Source: an uncultured Prochlorococcus sp.
GTDB lineage: Bacteria > Cyanobacteriota > Cyanobacteriia > PCC-6307 > Cyanobiaceae
NCBI GenBank assembly: GCA_902576415.1
Contig: CACGVZ010000001.1
Location: 62,001 to 126,000 of the forward strand
Length of the DNA stretch: 64,000 nucleotides
Direction of reading: 5' to 3'
Below the pieces are notes generated by a model that saw only the letters and a program-made list of their open reading frames with translations, did no database searches and was not told the DNA's origin. Both the position numbers and the translations under genes were made by a program. This document shows positions 9,511-19,900 of this stretch, in pieces. Every line of letters starts with the position of its first letter. Position 1 is the stretch's first letter.

Positions 9511-10356
9511 ATGCGCAAACAAGTTGCATATTTAGGGCCCAAAGGGACATATGCAGAAAAAGCAGCTCATATATTATCAAAGCTTGCCAATTTTCAGACA
9601 CCTATATTTGTACCATGTAACGGGTTACATTCGGTCATTAAATCAATAGCCTACAACAATTGTGATGCAGCTGTAGTTCCTATTGAAAACTCTGTTGAAG
9701 GTGGAGTTACCGCCACTCTTGATGCACTTTGGAAATTTCCTGATATTTTTATAAATAAAGCGATTGTTTTACCCATAAAACATGCATTGATAAGTGATGG
9801 AGACATGTCAGTCATATCGGAAGTATTATCTCATCCTCAGGCATTAGCTCAATGTTCAGAATGGCTATCTGAAAATCTTCCCAATGCGATCCCTCTTCCT
9901 ACAAATTCAACATCAGAAGCAGTAAATATGGTAAAGGGGAGTAAATTTAGAGCAGCTATAGGTTCAAAATCATTAATTCAAATAGAGGGACTTCAAGAAT
10001 TAGCATTTCCTATTAACGATGTCCCAGGTAATTGCACTAGATTTGTCTTGTTGAGTAAAGAATCAAATTGTAATTCAGCTAATATTGCCAGTTTTGCTTT
10101 TTCATTACTCTCAAATCAACCTGGTGCTTTACTGAAAGCCATTCAATATATTGCAGATTATGGATTCAATATGAGTAAAATTGAATCAAGGCCTTCAAAA
10201 AGAGAGTTAGGAGAATACATAATTTATATTGATTTAGAAATTAATAATCAAAATAATATTAATGATTTTCTTGAATTAAAAAATAATCTTAAACCCCTTT
10301 GTAAGCAGTTTGTAGATTTTGGAAATTATTATTCTGAAAGTATTGAACTAGATTAA
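9511..10356 (+). CDS. pheA: Prephenate dehydratase
   Basis: A 281-residue monofunctional enzyme converting prephenate to phenylpyruvate in phenylalanine synthesis. The catalytic domain begins VAYLGPKGTYAEKAA and contains the NCTRF motif near 171-175. It is followed by a C-terminal ACT domain (LLSNQPGALLKA, then KIESRPSK), the phenylalanine-sensing part, so feedback inhibition is expected. No chorismate mutase domain is attached. Length is normal. Its stop codon nearly abuts that of the convergent methyltransferase gene. Confidence 0.94.
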   Translation: MRKQVAYLGPKGTYAEKAAHILSKLANFQTPIFVPCNGLHSVIKSIAYNNCDAAVVPIENSVEGGVTATLDALWKFPDIFINKAIVLPIKHALISDGDMSVISEVLSHPQALAQCSEWLSENLPNAIPLPTNSTSEAVNMVKGSKFRAAIGSKSLIQIEGLQELAFPINDVPGNCTRFVLLSKESNCNSANIASFAFSLLSNQPGALLKAIQYIADYGFNMSKIESRPSKRELGEYIIYIDLEINNQNNINDFLELKNNLKPLCKQFVDFGNYYSESIELD

Positions 10357-10357
10357 T

Positions 10358-11293
10358 TTATCCTCTGCATCTATAAACACCAAACTCCATCAAACCTTTT
10401 CTAAATGCCCAGTTCATGAGAAGTATTGTTGGAATCTCTCTAATTGACTTTACTATCGCTAAAGGTCCAAGAGATAAAATAACAAAAGGTCTTCGAACAC
10501 CTTCAATAATAGAGTCGAACCAGGAAGGATTGGTATAAGAATTCCAATTTCCAGAAAAAACTTTTCCTGCACTGTTTTTATTAGTTCGAAGAATATTACT
10601 GAAATCGTTAATGCTTATAAAATTAGGATGTACCCATTGTTCAAGTAACTGTTTAAGAACTAATTTCTCAATAAAAGATGGGGGATATGCTCTAAGATCT
10701 CTTGAGTTCCAATCAGCTAATGCCAAATAACCTCCAGGCCTTAAAGTCCTCAACATTTCATCCGCAAACTTTACTTTATCATTCATATGTGCACCAGCCT
10801 CAACACTCCAAACCGCATCAAATGTTCCATCATCAAATTTTAAATCCAATGCATCCATAACTTGGAAATTACAATTTAGTGAAGAAGGTGTAAGTTCTCT
10901 TGCTCGTTTTACTTGGGCAGGACTAATTGTAATGCCAGTAACATTAAACCCATAATGCTTTGCAAGAATTCTAGAACTTCCGCCTATTCCGCAACCTACA
11001 TCAAGTATTCTGGAACCTTTAGGCAATTGATCTAAACCACTCCACTTGACTAATTTATGAACAAATTGGACTTTAGCCTCTCTAAAATCAATATTCCCCC
11101 CCCCAGGATCATAAAAACCTAAATGTATATGCTCTCCCCACAATTTCTCAAGTAATTTATCCTCTGTCCATGCATCATATGCAGATGCCACTGTACCAGA
11201 AGAAATATATTTTCTAGCATTAAATCTCCAAATAATGGTTAAAGCTAATATACAAAAAAATAATAAAAGAAAAGGTAATATCAATTCAATCAT
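10358..11293 (-). CDS. MPBQ/MSBQ methyltransferase (plastoquinone/tocopherol synthesis)
   Basis: A 311-residue SAM-dependent methyltransferase anchored by one N-terminal membrane segment (about 1-23). The glycine-rich SAM motif LDVGCGIGG lies at about 97-105, with a conserved YDAWTEDKLLEKLWGEHIHLG stretch before it. That anchor plus preamble is the pattern of the Synechocystis Slr0418 type, which methylates 2-methyl-6-phytyl- and solanesyl-benzoquinol. A role in plastoquinone and tocopherol formation at the membrane is therefore likely. It starts immediately after the stop codon of the Lon-N-domain gene (no bases between), so the two are probably translated together. A gamma-tocopherol methyltransferase is the main alternative. 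Confidence 0.78.
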   Translation of the reverse strand: MIELILPFLLLFFCILALTIIWRFNARKYISSGTVASAYDAWTEDKLLEKLWGEHIHLGFYDPGGGNIDFREAKVQFVHKLVKWSGLDQLPKGSRILDVGCGIGGSSRILAKHYGFNVTGITISPAQVKRARELTPSSLNCNFQVMDALDLKFDDGTFDAVWSVEAGAHMNDKVKFADEMLRTLRPGGYLALADWNSRDLRAYPPSFIEKLVLKQLLEQWVHPNFISINDFSNILRTNKNSAGKVFSGNWNSYTNPSWFDSIIEGVRRPFVILSLGPLAIVKSIREIPTILLMNWAFRKGLMEFGVYRCRG

Positions 11294-11950
11294 TTAATTT
11301 TCTTTTATATCAGGAAAACTTTCTTTCAACGCTGTTCTTGCGGCGAGTTGTTTTCTTGTATGATCAAGCATTTCATATTCTCTTTGCAAACGAGCATAAG
11401 TATTTCTTTCTTCTAGAAGTCTTTGCTGTTCCTCAGCGACGGAACCTCCCAAATGAGCTCCTATCCAGAATGATAAATCCATTGGATTGATAGGTAATTT
11501 ATCAGGTAGATTTTTTTTGGTATTAGTTAATTTACTTGTAAGGTTAATTACATCATTAAGTGCTTCTGTAACAGAGTCTTTAAGAGAATCTAATTTTTGA
11601 AGATTATCAATATTGTCATCACTAACCCAACTTACCATCGCTGTACAAAAAGGTGTAGAGCGAATAATTTCTAAAACCTGGAATCTTTGTTGTCCAAGAG
11701 TGATAATATTACTTCTACCATCTTCTGAAGTTTGATGTTTTATTATTTGGGCACAACAGCCTACATTAGCCATTGTTTTAGAAGTTGGATCCCACTTTAT
11801 GATCCCAAACATTGAATCAGTCTCAAGAGCGGACTGAAGCATGATTCTGTATCTTGATTCAAAAATATGTAGAGGCAATACTTCTTGAGGGAACAGGACA
11901 ACTTCTGGCAAAGGAAATAAAGGTAATTCCCTTACTGAAAGTTCTCCCAT
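11294..11950 (-). CDS. Lon N-terminal (substrate-binding) domain protein
   Basis: A 218-residue stand-alone LON substrate-binding domain. The opening RELPLFPLPEVVLFPQEVLPLHIFESRYRIM is the family signature, and there is no ATPase or protease part. The C-terminal 60 residues are charged and helical (EEQQRLLEERNTYARLQREYEMLDHTRKQ), probably a coiled coil. Such proteins are widespread in cyanobacteria with no settled function; a role in substrate handling for proteolysis is a guess. It precedes the methyltransferase gene without spacing and follows rpsJ on the minus strand after a short gap. Confidence 0.85.
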   Translation of the reverse strand: MGELSVRELPLFPLPEVVLFPQEVLPLHIFESRYRIMLQSALETDSMFGIIKWDPTSKTMANVGCCAQIIKHQTSEDGRSNIITLGQQRFQVLEIIRSTPFCTAMVSWVSDDNIDNLQKLDSLKDSVTEALNDVINLTSKLTNTKKNLPDKLPINPMDLSFWIGAHLGGSVAEEQQRLLEERNTYARLQREYEMLDHTRKQLAARTALKESFPDIKEN

Positions 11951-12005
11951 TTAAACCTCAAACATATATGTCATTTTAGTCAATTAAAGTCGTTTTCGGG
12001 AATTC

Positions 12006-12326
12006 TTAAAGTTTAACTTCTATATCTACACCACTAGGAAGATCCAACTTCATTAAGGCATCAATAGTCTTTGCAGAAGGACTATAAATATCGATAATTC
12101 TTCGATGGGTTCTTGTTTCAAAATGCTCTCTAGAATCTTTATCTACATGGGGAGACCTTAAAACACAATAAATTTTCCTTTTTGTAGGTAATGGTATTGG
12201 ACCTATTGCTGAAGCAGAGGTAGTATCAGCAGTTTGGATTATTTTATCGCAAGACAGGTCAAGCATTCTTCTATCAAATGCTTTTAGTCTTATTCTTATT
12301 TTTTGTTGTGCAATTGATGCAGTCAT
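12006..12326 (-). CDS. rpsJ: 30S ribosomal protein S10
   Basis: A 106-residue S10 with the typical [15 protein letters not shown] opening, [30 protein letters not shown] in the centre and [10 protein letters not shown] at the end. S10 also takes part in transcription antitermination with NusB. Here the gene is at the end of the str-type cluster behind tuf, rather than heading the S10 cluster, the usual cyanobacterial arrangement. A perfect 9-base inverted repeat lies between tuf and this gene. Confidence 0.98.
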   Translation of the reverse strand: MTASIAQQKIRIRLKAFDRRMLDLSCDKIIQTADTTSASAIGPIPLPTKRKIYCVLRSPHVDKDSREHFETRTHRRIIDIYSPSAKTIDALMKLDLPSGVDIEVKL

Positions 12327-12349
12327 GATTTCAAATTAACTTATGGTTG

Positions 12350-12374
12350 AGGGTCATTAGGTATCAATGACCCT
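12350..12374 (-). promoter_or_regulatory. Inverted repeat in the tuf-rpsJ spacer
   Basis: AGGGTCATT (12350-12358), a 7-base loop and AATGACCCT (12366-12374) form a perfect 9-base-pair hairpin in the 102-base spacer. No run of T follows on the minus strand, so it is not a standard rho-independent terminator. It may be a processing site, a stability element at the end of tuf mRNA or a control element for rpsJ. Confidence 0.6.
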
Positions 12375-12428
12375 AATCCATTTACTTATCTTAGATGATT
12401 GAGGTTAAATTATTAAAATTCAAAAATA

Positions 12429-13628
12429 TTATTTGAGAATCTTAGAAACAACTCCAGCCCCAATAGTTCGTCCACCTTCACGGATTGCGAATCGCATACC
12501 TTGCTCAATAGCTACTGGACAGATTAATTCTCCAGTCATCTTGATTCTGTCACCTGGCATAACCATTTCAACATTAGAGCCATCATCAGAAGTAAATGCT
12601 GTAATTTGACCTGTAACATCAGTTGTTCTGATATAAAACTGAGGTCTATATCCTGCGAAGAAAGGAGTATGCCTTCCTCCCTCTTCTTTCTTAAGGACAT
12701 AAACTTCTCCTTCAAACTGAGTGTGAGGAGTAATAGATCCTTTTTTGACAAGTACCATTCCTCTCTCAATATCTTCTTTCTGAACACCACGTAAAAGTAA
12801 ACCAACGTTATCGCCAGCCATACCTTCATCAAGAAGTTTACGGAACATTTCTACTCCAGTAACTGTTGTCAACCTTGTGTCTCTTATTCCAACGATTTCG
12901 ACTTCTTCTCCCACCTTTACTTTACCTCTCTCAATTCTTCCAGTAGCCACAGTTCCTCTACCAGTAATTGAGAAGACATCTTCTACTGCCATCAAGAATG
13001 GTTTATCAACTTCTCTTTCAGGTTCAGGAATACTAGCATCAACAGCTTTCATCAATTCTTCGATTTTTGATTCCCAGGTTGAATCTCCTTCGAGTGCTTT
13101 TAAACCGGAAACTTGAACTATAGGAATATCATCTCCAGGGAAATCATAACTGTCTAATAGTTCTCTGATTTCCATTTCAACAAGTTCAATAATTTCTTCA
13201 TCATCGACCATGTCGCACTTGTTGAGAGCAACTACTAGAGCAGGAACACCAACCTGTTTAGCTAAAAGAATATGCTCTTTGGTTTGTGCCATAGGACCAT
13301 CAGTAGCTGCACATACTAGAATAGCTCCATCCATTTGGGCTGCTCCAGTAATCATGTTTTTTACATAATCAGCATGTCCTGGGCAATCGACATGAGCATA
13401 ATGTCTGCCTTCAGTTTCATATTCTACGTGAGCTGTATTAATTGTAATGCCACGCTCTCTTTCTTCAGGAGCACCATCAATGTCTCCATAGTCTTGAGCT
13501 TGAGCTTGACCTTTTTTGGCTAATACATTAGTAATAGCAGCAGTTAGTGTTGTTTTTCCATGATCAACATGGCCAATAGTACCTATGTTGACATGTGGTT
13601 TGTTCCTTTCGAACTTCTCGCGAGCCAT
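12429..13628 (-). CDS. tuf: Translation elongation factor Tu
   Basis: A 399-residue EF-Tu that carries aminoacyl-tRNA to the ribosome. The GTPase domain has the P-loop GHVDHGKT at 19-26, switch region [21 protein letters not shown] and NKCDMVDD. Domains 2 and 3 follow, with conserved GRGTVATGR and the [11 protein letters not shown] end. Length is standard. It follows fusA by 45 bases and precedes rpsJ by about 100. Confidence 0.99.
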
Positions 13629-13673
13629 TTTGAATTAAAGAATCGAGGGTTTAAGAGTTTTTTGGTTTAGAGA

Positions 13674-15749
13674 TCAGGAGTTGCCCTGATTCTTGGAAAT
13701 GATAGCTTCAGCAACATTACGAGGAACTTCCTCATAATTTGCGAACTCCATTGAAAATATACCCCGACCTTGAGTCATTGATCGGAGTTGAGTGGCATAA
13801 CCGAACATTTCGGCTAAGGGCACTTTGGCCTGTACCTTAGACAATCCATCATCAACAGATTGTCCTTCTACTTGACCTCTTCTAGAAGAAAGGTCACCAA
13901 TTACAGATCCAAGAAAGTCGTCAGGACTTTCGACCTCGACTTTCATCATAGGCTCTAATAGGACAGGGTTGCATTTTTTAACCCCATCTTTAAAAGCCAT
14001 GGAACCTGCAATTTTGAAGGCCATTTCAGATGAGTCTACATCGTGGAATGAACCATCGACTAGTGTTACTTTTACATCAATGAGTGGATAACCGGCAAGA
14101 ACACCAGATTCACAGGTTTCTTTCATTCCATTAGATGCAGGTCCAATATACTCTTTTGGTACAGCTCCACCAACAATTTTGTTTACAAATTCGAAACCTT
14201 TACCAACTTCAGCAGGTTCCATTTCAATAATTACATGGCCATATTGGCCTTTTCCTCCAGTTTGTCTTGCATATTTACCTTCACCTTTAGAACTAGACCT
14301 AATGGTCTCTCTATATGAAACCTGAGGAGCTCCTATATTTGCTTCAACTTTAAATTCCCTTAACATTCTGTCAACAAGGATTTCTAAGTGTAACTCACCC
14401 ATACCTGCAATAACAGTTTGATTTGTCTCAGGATCTGTACTTACCCTAAAAGTTGGATCCTCTTCAGACAAAGCAGTTAAAGCTTTTGATAATTTTTCCA
14501 TATCACCTTTAGTTTTTGGCTCAACAGCCACCGATATAACTGGTTCAGGGATAAACAATGTCTCCAAAACTATTGGATCTTCTGTGTTACATAGAGTGTC
14601 ACCGGTAGTTGTATTCTTAAGACCTAATACAGCTCCTAAATCCCCAGCCCTCAATTCATCAACTTCCTCTCTTTCATCAGCCTTAAGAATCACTAATCTA
14701 GAAATTCTCTCTTTAGCATCTTTAGTAGAATTCATTACATAACTTCCTTTTGAAAGAACACCTGAATACATTCTTACAAAAGTTAATTTCCCATAGGGAT
14801 CTGACATCACTTTGAAAGCTAATGCACTAAAAGGTGCATTATCATCTGAAGGTCTAACATCTTCTTTGCCACTTGGTAAAACACCTTGTATTGGTTTTAC
14901 ATCAACTGGAGCTGGCAAATAATCAACTACAGCGTCTAAAACAAGTTGTACTCCTTTATTCTTAAAAGCTGAACCACACAAAACAGGAACTAATCCATGT
15001 TTTAAAACCCCTTCCCTAATTCCTTTTTTAAGTTGTTCTTCAGATAGTTCTCCTGTTTCAAGGAAAATTTCAATTAACTCTTCATCATTTTCTGCGACGC
15101 TCTCCATCAACTTGAATCTCCACTCAGAAGCCTCTTCCTCCATTTCAGGTGGGATTGGAGCTTCTTCGATATCAGTACCTAAGTCATTTTTGTAAAGATA
15201 TGCTTTGTTGGCGACTAAATCAATAATGCCTGTGAGGTCACCCTCAGCTCCGATAGGTAGCTGAATTGGAAGTGCATTTGCCTTTAGTCGATCTTTAATT
15301 TGCTTATTAACTTTTAGAAAATCTGCACCAGTTCTGTCCATTTTATTAACAAAAACCATTCTTGGAACAGAGTATCTATCTGCTTGTCGCCAAACCGTTT
15401 CAGATTGAGGCTGAACTCCTCCAACTGCGCAAAATACAGCTATTACGCCGTCCAAGACTCTCATAGATCTTTCCACTTCAATAGTAAAATCAACGTGTCC
15501 AGGAGTATCAATAATATTAATTCTGTGATCTTGCCAACTAGTAGATATTGCAGCAGCAGTAATTGTTATTCCTCTTTCTCGTTCTTGAGCCATCCAATCT
15601 GTTACGGCAGCACCATCATGTACTTCTCCTATTTTGTGAACAACACCTGAATAAAACAAAATTCTCTCAGTAGTTGTAGTCTTCCCAGCATCAATATGAG
15701 CGGCTATACCTATGTTCCTTACTCGTTCTAGGGGAAAGTCGCGTGCCAA
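13674..15749 (-). CDS. fusA: Translation elongation factor G
   Basis: A 691-residue EF-G that drives ribosome translocation. The P-loop AHIDAGKT is at 17-24, followed by [17 protein letters not shown] and NKMDRTGAD. The C-terminal domains show [14 protein letters not shown] and the SYRETIR stretch. Length and motif order are normal. The 97-base spacer after rpsG is larger than others in the cluster and could hold an extra promoter or processing site. Confidence 0.99.
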   Translation of the reverse strand: MARDFPLERVRNIGIAAHIDAGKTTTTERILFYSGVVHKIGEVHDGAAVTDWMAQERERGITITAAAISTSWQDHRINIIDTPGHVDFTIEVERSMRVLDGVIAVFCAVGGVQPQSETVWRQADRYSVPRMVFVNKMDRTGADFLKVNKQIKDRLKANALPIQLPIGAEGDLTGIIDLVANKAYLYKNDLGTDIEEAPIPPEMEEEASEWRFKLMESVAENDEELIEIFLETGELSEEQLKKGIREGVLKHGLVPVLCGSAFKNKGVQLVLDAVVDYLPAPVDVKPIQGVLPSGKEDVRPSDDNAPFSALAFKVMSDPYGKLTFVRMYSGVLSKGSYVMNSTKDAKERISRLVILKADEREEVDELRAGDLGAVLGLKNTTTGDTLCNTEDPIVLETLFIPEPVISVAVEPKTKGDMEKLSKALTALSEEDPTFRVSTDPETNQTVIAGMGELHLEILVDRMLREFKVEANIGAPQVSYRETIRSSSKGEGKYARQTGGKGQYGHVIIEMEPAEVGKGFEFVNKIVGGAVPKEYIGPASNGMKETCESGVLAGYPLIDVKVTLVDGSFHDVDSSEMAFKIAGSMAFKDGVKKCNPVLLEPMMKVEVESPDDFLGSVIGDLSSRRGQVEGQSVDDGLSKVQAKVPLAEMFGYATQLRSMTQGRGIFSMEFANYEEVPRNVAEAIISKNQGNS

Positions 15750-15846
15750 TTTTAAAGCTCCAAATAAAATAATTTTTGATAAGTATAGTTCACCCTAAAA
15801 GCAAACTTTAATAATAATAAACTACTTAAGTACCTTTTTGATGAAA

Positions 15847-16317
15847 TTAATATCTGTAATGTGCAAAAGCTTTATTAGCTTCTGCCATTTTATGTGTGTC
15901 TTCTCTTTTTTTGACTGAACTACCGGTTTCATTTGCTGCATCCATCAACTCACCAGCAAGTTTTTGGGACATACTTTTGCCATTCCTTGCACGTGAGAAT
16001 GTAACGAGCCATCTTAATGCCATAGCGGTACCTCTCTCTTGGCGTACTTCCATAGGTACTTGATATGTTGCACCACCAACTCTTCTGGCTCGCACCTCGA
16101 CAAGAGGAGTAGCATTTTTCACAGCTGTTTCAAATAATTCAACTGCATTCCCACCTGTTCTCTCGCTTATTAAAGAAAAAGCATCAGACAATATTCTTTG
16201 AGCAGTAGATTTTTTACCATGTTTCATCAATCTAGAAATCATCATTGAAGCAAGACGACTATTAAATTGAGGATCTGGAAGAACTGGTCTTTTTACTGCT
16301 GCATTACGACGTGACAT
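15847..16317 (-). CDS. rpsG: 30S ribosomal protein S7
   Basis: A 156-residue S7, the primary 16S rRNA binder that nucleates the 30S head. Diagnostic stretches are [27 protein letters not shown] and [15 protein letters not shown], with the C-terminal [21 protein letters not shown]. It lies 25 bases behind rpsL. In many bacteria S7 represses this operon; no equivalent site is evident here. Confidence 0.98.
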
Positions 16318-16342
16318 GTTTTTAAAAAGTGATGTTTACAAA

Positions 16343-16717
16343 TTAATCTTTTGGAGCTTTTGCTCCGTACTTAGATCTGGATTGACGTCTATCCTTGACT
16401 CCAGCCGTATCTAAAGTTCCTCTTATTATATGATATCTGACTCCTGGTAAATCCTTAACTCTTCCACCCCTAAGTAGTACTACAGAGTGTTCTTGCAAAT
16501 TATGTCCAATCCCAGGAATATAAGCCGTTACTTCGAAACCAGAAGTTAATCTCACCCTTGCGACTTTTCTTAAAGCTGAATTAGGCTTTTTAGGAGTTGA
16601 TGTATAAACTCTCGTACATACACCTCTTCTTTCAGGGCAAGCTTTAAGTGCAGGAGATTTTGTTTTTCTAGTCAGACGTTTTCTTTCTGAACCTATTAAT
16701 TGTGAGATGGTAGGCAT
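16343..16717 (-). CDS. rpsL: 30S ribosomal protein S12
   Basis: A 124-residue S12, first gene of the str cluster. The decoding-site segments [14 protein letters not shown] and [13 protein letters not shown] are intact, including the lysines linked to streptomycin response. The protein is normal in length. The 195-base spacer upstream is shared with the divergent glutamate synthase gene. Confidence 0.98.
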   Translation of the reverse strand: MPTISQLIGSERKRLTRKTKSPALKACPERRGVCTRVYTSTPKKPNSALRKVARVRLTSGFEVTAYIPGIGHNLQEHSVVLLRGGRVKDLPGVRYHIIRGTLDTAGVKDRRQSRSKYGAKAPKD

Positions 16718-16869
16718 CTATTATATTTTAAAAAAAATAAACATTTAATTATCATAACCTTTTACGAGCACCAACTAAAAGTTTTTCATGATTATTTTTA
16801 AAAAATTTGTGAAATTAAAAATCTTTGGTAAATATTCATTATCTTTAGATTTATTTTCATATTTATTTT

Positions 16870-16875
16870 TATAAT
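16870..16875 (+). promoter_or_regulatory. Putative -10 element of gltB
   Basis: TATAAT 38 bases before the glutamate synthase start codon, on the right strand in a gene-free spacer. No convincing -35 is visible, which is common in Prochlorococcus promoters. In such an AT-rich sequence a chance match is possible. Confidence 0.35.
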
Positions 16876-16912
16876 AGAAATACATAAATAACTAAATATT
16901 ATTAAATAATCT

Positions 16913-19900
16913 ATGGGAGAAAGTATCAAAAGAATCGTTGAGCCATATCAAGATAGCTACTCCCCAAATGGAATAATTGGTGAGAAAGATGCGTGTGGAG
17001 TTGGTTTCGTAGCAAATATTAAAGGGGTAGAAAGCAACTGGATCCTAAAACAATCCCTTAAAGGCCTTAACTGCATGGAGCATAGAGGAGGTTGTGGAGG
17101 GGATAGTGACTCAGGAGATGGAGCAGGTATTTTGTGTTCAATTCCTTGGGATTACTTAGAAAAAGAAGTTAATCTTAAAAATAAAAAAGAATATGATAAA
17201 GGTATAGGCATGATTTTCATGCCTAATAAAAAAGAGAAAATTGAAGAATGTAAATCAATATGTGAGGATGAAGCAGATAAATTAAGAATCAACAAAACAT
17301 TTTGGCGAACAGTACCTGTTAATAACGAAATCTTAGGTCCTTTAGCTAAAGCAAACGCTCCATTTATAAGTCAGTGGATTTTATTTATAGATAAAAAAGA
17401 TAACAACGACATTGAGAGACTTTTATTTCAATTAAGGAAAAGAATTGAGAAAAAAATAAGAGAAAGTTTTAAAAACCATGTTGGCGATTGTGAATTTTAT
17501 TTTGCCTCACTAAGTTCTAAAACAATTGTATATAAAGGTATGGTCCGTTCTGAAATATTATCTGAGTTTTACCAAGACTTAAAAGAAGAGAGTTTTAAAG
17601 TCTCATTTTCAGTTTACCATAGGAGGTTTAGTACAAATACTCTGCCAAAATGGCCACTAGCTCAGCCTATGAGATTTTTAGGTCATAACGGAGAAATTAA
17701 TACTCTCTTAGGTAATATCAACTGGGCTAAAGCTTCAGAAACACACATAGATGATTTTTGGGGAAACTTATCTAACGAAATCAAGCCCATCGTAGACATT
17801 AATAAAAGTGATTCATCAAACCTTGATGCAACTCTTGAAATCAATATTCGTTCAGGCCAGCCCATCACTGACTCATTATTGAAACTTGTTCCTGAAGCAT
17901 TTAGAGATCAACCAGAACTTGAACAAAGAGAGGATATTAAATCATTTTATGAGTATTCTGCCAGCCTACAAGAAGCTTGGGATGGTCCTGCTCTGCTTGT
18001 ATTTGCTGATGGAAATTTTGTAGGAGCAACGCTTGATAGAAATGGTTTAAGACCAGCAAGATATTCAATAACAAATGATGGTTTTGTAATAATGGGTTCT
18101 GAAACAGGAGTAGTTGATCTTGATGAGGAAAGAGTTATAGAAAAAGGTCGATTAGGACCTGGACAAATGTTAGCGGTTGATTTTCATCAGAAAAGAATAC
18201 TTCGAAATTGGGAGGTAAAATCTGAAGCAGCTCAAAGGCATGATTATAAAAATCTCCTAAGTAGGAGAACTATAAAAATTGAACATAGTGAATGGCTTAA
18301 TGAATGCAAACTAAAAGACCTTGAGTTGTTACAACAACAAACTGCATACGGTTTTTCAGCAGAAGATAACGATCTTATACTGGATTCAATGGCTTCATTA
18401 GCTAAAGAGCCAACCTATTGCATGGGCGACGATATCCCTTTAGCAGTACTTTCTTCAAAGCCCCATATTTTATATGACTATTTCAAGCAAAGATTTGCGC
18501 AAGTTACAAATCCTCCTATTGACCCTCTGAGAGAAAAACTTGTAATGAGTTTAGAGATGCATCTTGGAGAAAGATGCACACCATTTGAGATTAAAGATCC
18601 TAAACCTTTTGTCCATCTAAAAAGTCCAATTCTTAATGAGGAAGAACTCATTGCCATTAAAAATTCAAAAATTAAATCTCAAACAATTTCAAGTTTGTTT
18701 GATATAGAGGAAGGTGCTCAAGGTTTAGAAAACCAATTAAAAGCAATTTGCAAACAGAGTGAACTCTCTATAAAAGAAGGTTGCTCTTTAATTATCATTT
18801 CTGATAAGGGAATTAATCCTAAAAAGACTTTTATTCCTCCTCTACTTGCTGTTGGGGCAGTTCATCATTATCTTTTAAAAAAAGAAATAAGGCTAAAAGC
18901 TTCTCTAATTTTTGAAACTGGTCAATGTTGGAGCACTCATCATTTGGCTTGTTTGATTGGTTATGGAGCGAGTGCAGTTTGCCCTTGGTTAACCTTCGAA
19001 GCTGGAAGACACTGGTTAAAACATCCAAAAACACAAAAACTCATTGATAGCAAAAAAATAAATCCATTATCAATAATTGATGTTCAAGAAAATATTAAAA
19101 AAGCTCTAGAAGACGGTTTAAGAAAAATTCTTTCGAAAATTGGTATCTCACTTTTATCTAGCTATCATGGCGCACAAATTTTTGAAGCTGTAGGCCTTGG
19201 ATCGGACTTAATAAAAATTGCTTTTGATGGTACCACAAGCCGTATCGCTGGCATAACATTAAAAGAATTAACTAATGAAACACTTTCGATACATACAAAA
19301 GCCTATCCAGAGATCGATTTAAAAAAATTAGAATTTTTAGGATTTGTGCAATTTAGAAATAACGCAGAATATCACTCAAATAATCCTGAGATGTCCAAAG
19401 TTTTACATTTAGCTGTAAAACAAGGATCTGGATACGATCATTTCGAAACTTACAAAAAACTCATTAGTAATAGACCTACAACATCTCTAAGAGATTTACT
19501 AACAATTAATTCAAACAGAAAAAGCATTCCATTAGAGGAAGTTGAAAGTGTTGAATCAATTTGTAAGAGGTTCTGTACTGGAGGAATGAGTTTGGGTGCT
19601 TTATCAAGAGAAGCACATGAAGTATTAGCAGTTGCGATGAATAGAATTGGTGGAAAAAGTAATAGTGGAGAGGGGGGAGAAGATCCAGCTCGTTTTAATG
19701 TTTTAAATGATATAGATGAAAATACACAATCAGCAACTTTGCCATTTATTAAAGGTCTAGAAAACGGAGACACCGCATGCTCAGCTATTAAACAAATAGC
19801 ATCAGGTAGATTTGGAGTTACACCTGAATATCTAAGAAGTGGGAAACAACTAGAAATTAAAATGGCTCAAGGTGCAAAACCTGGAGAAGGGGGGCAATTG

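Noticed and set aside
12536-12832. Open frame of 98 codons inside tuf
   Set aside because: A shadow of the tuf coding sequence in another frame; composition is repetitive and unlike a protein family.
16828-16841. GTA-N8-TTA upstream of gltB as an NtcA site
   Set aside because: The second half-site is TTA rather than TAC, and the distance to the -10 is longer than usual for NtcA-activated promoters. Too weak to list.
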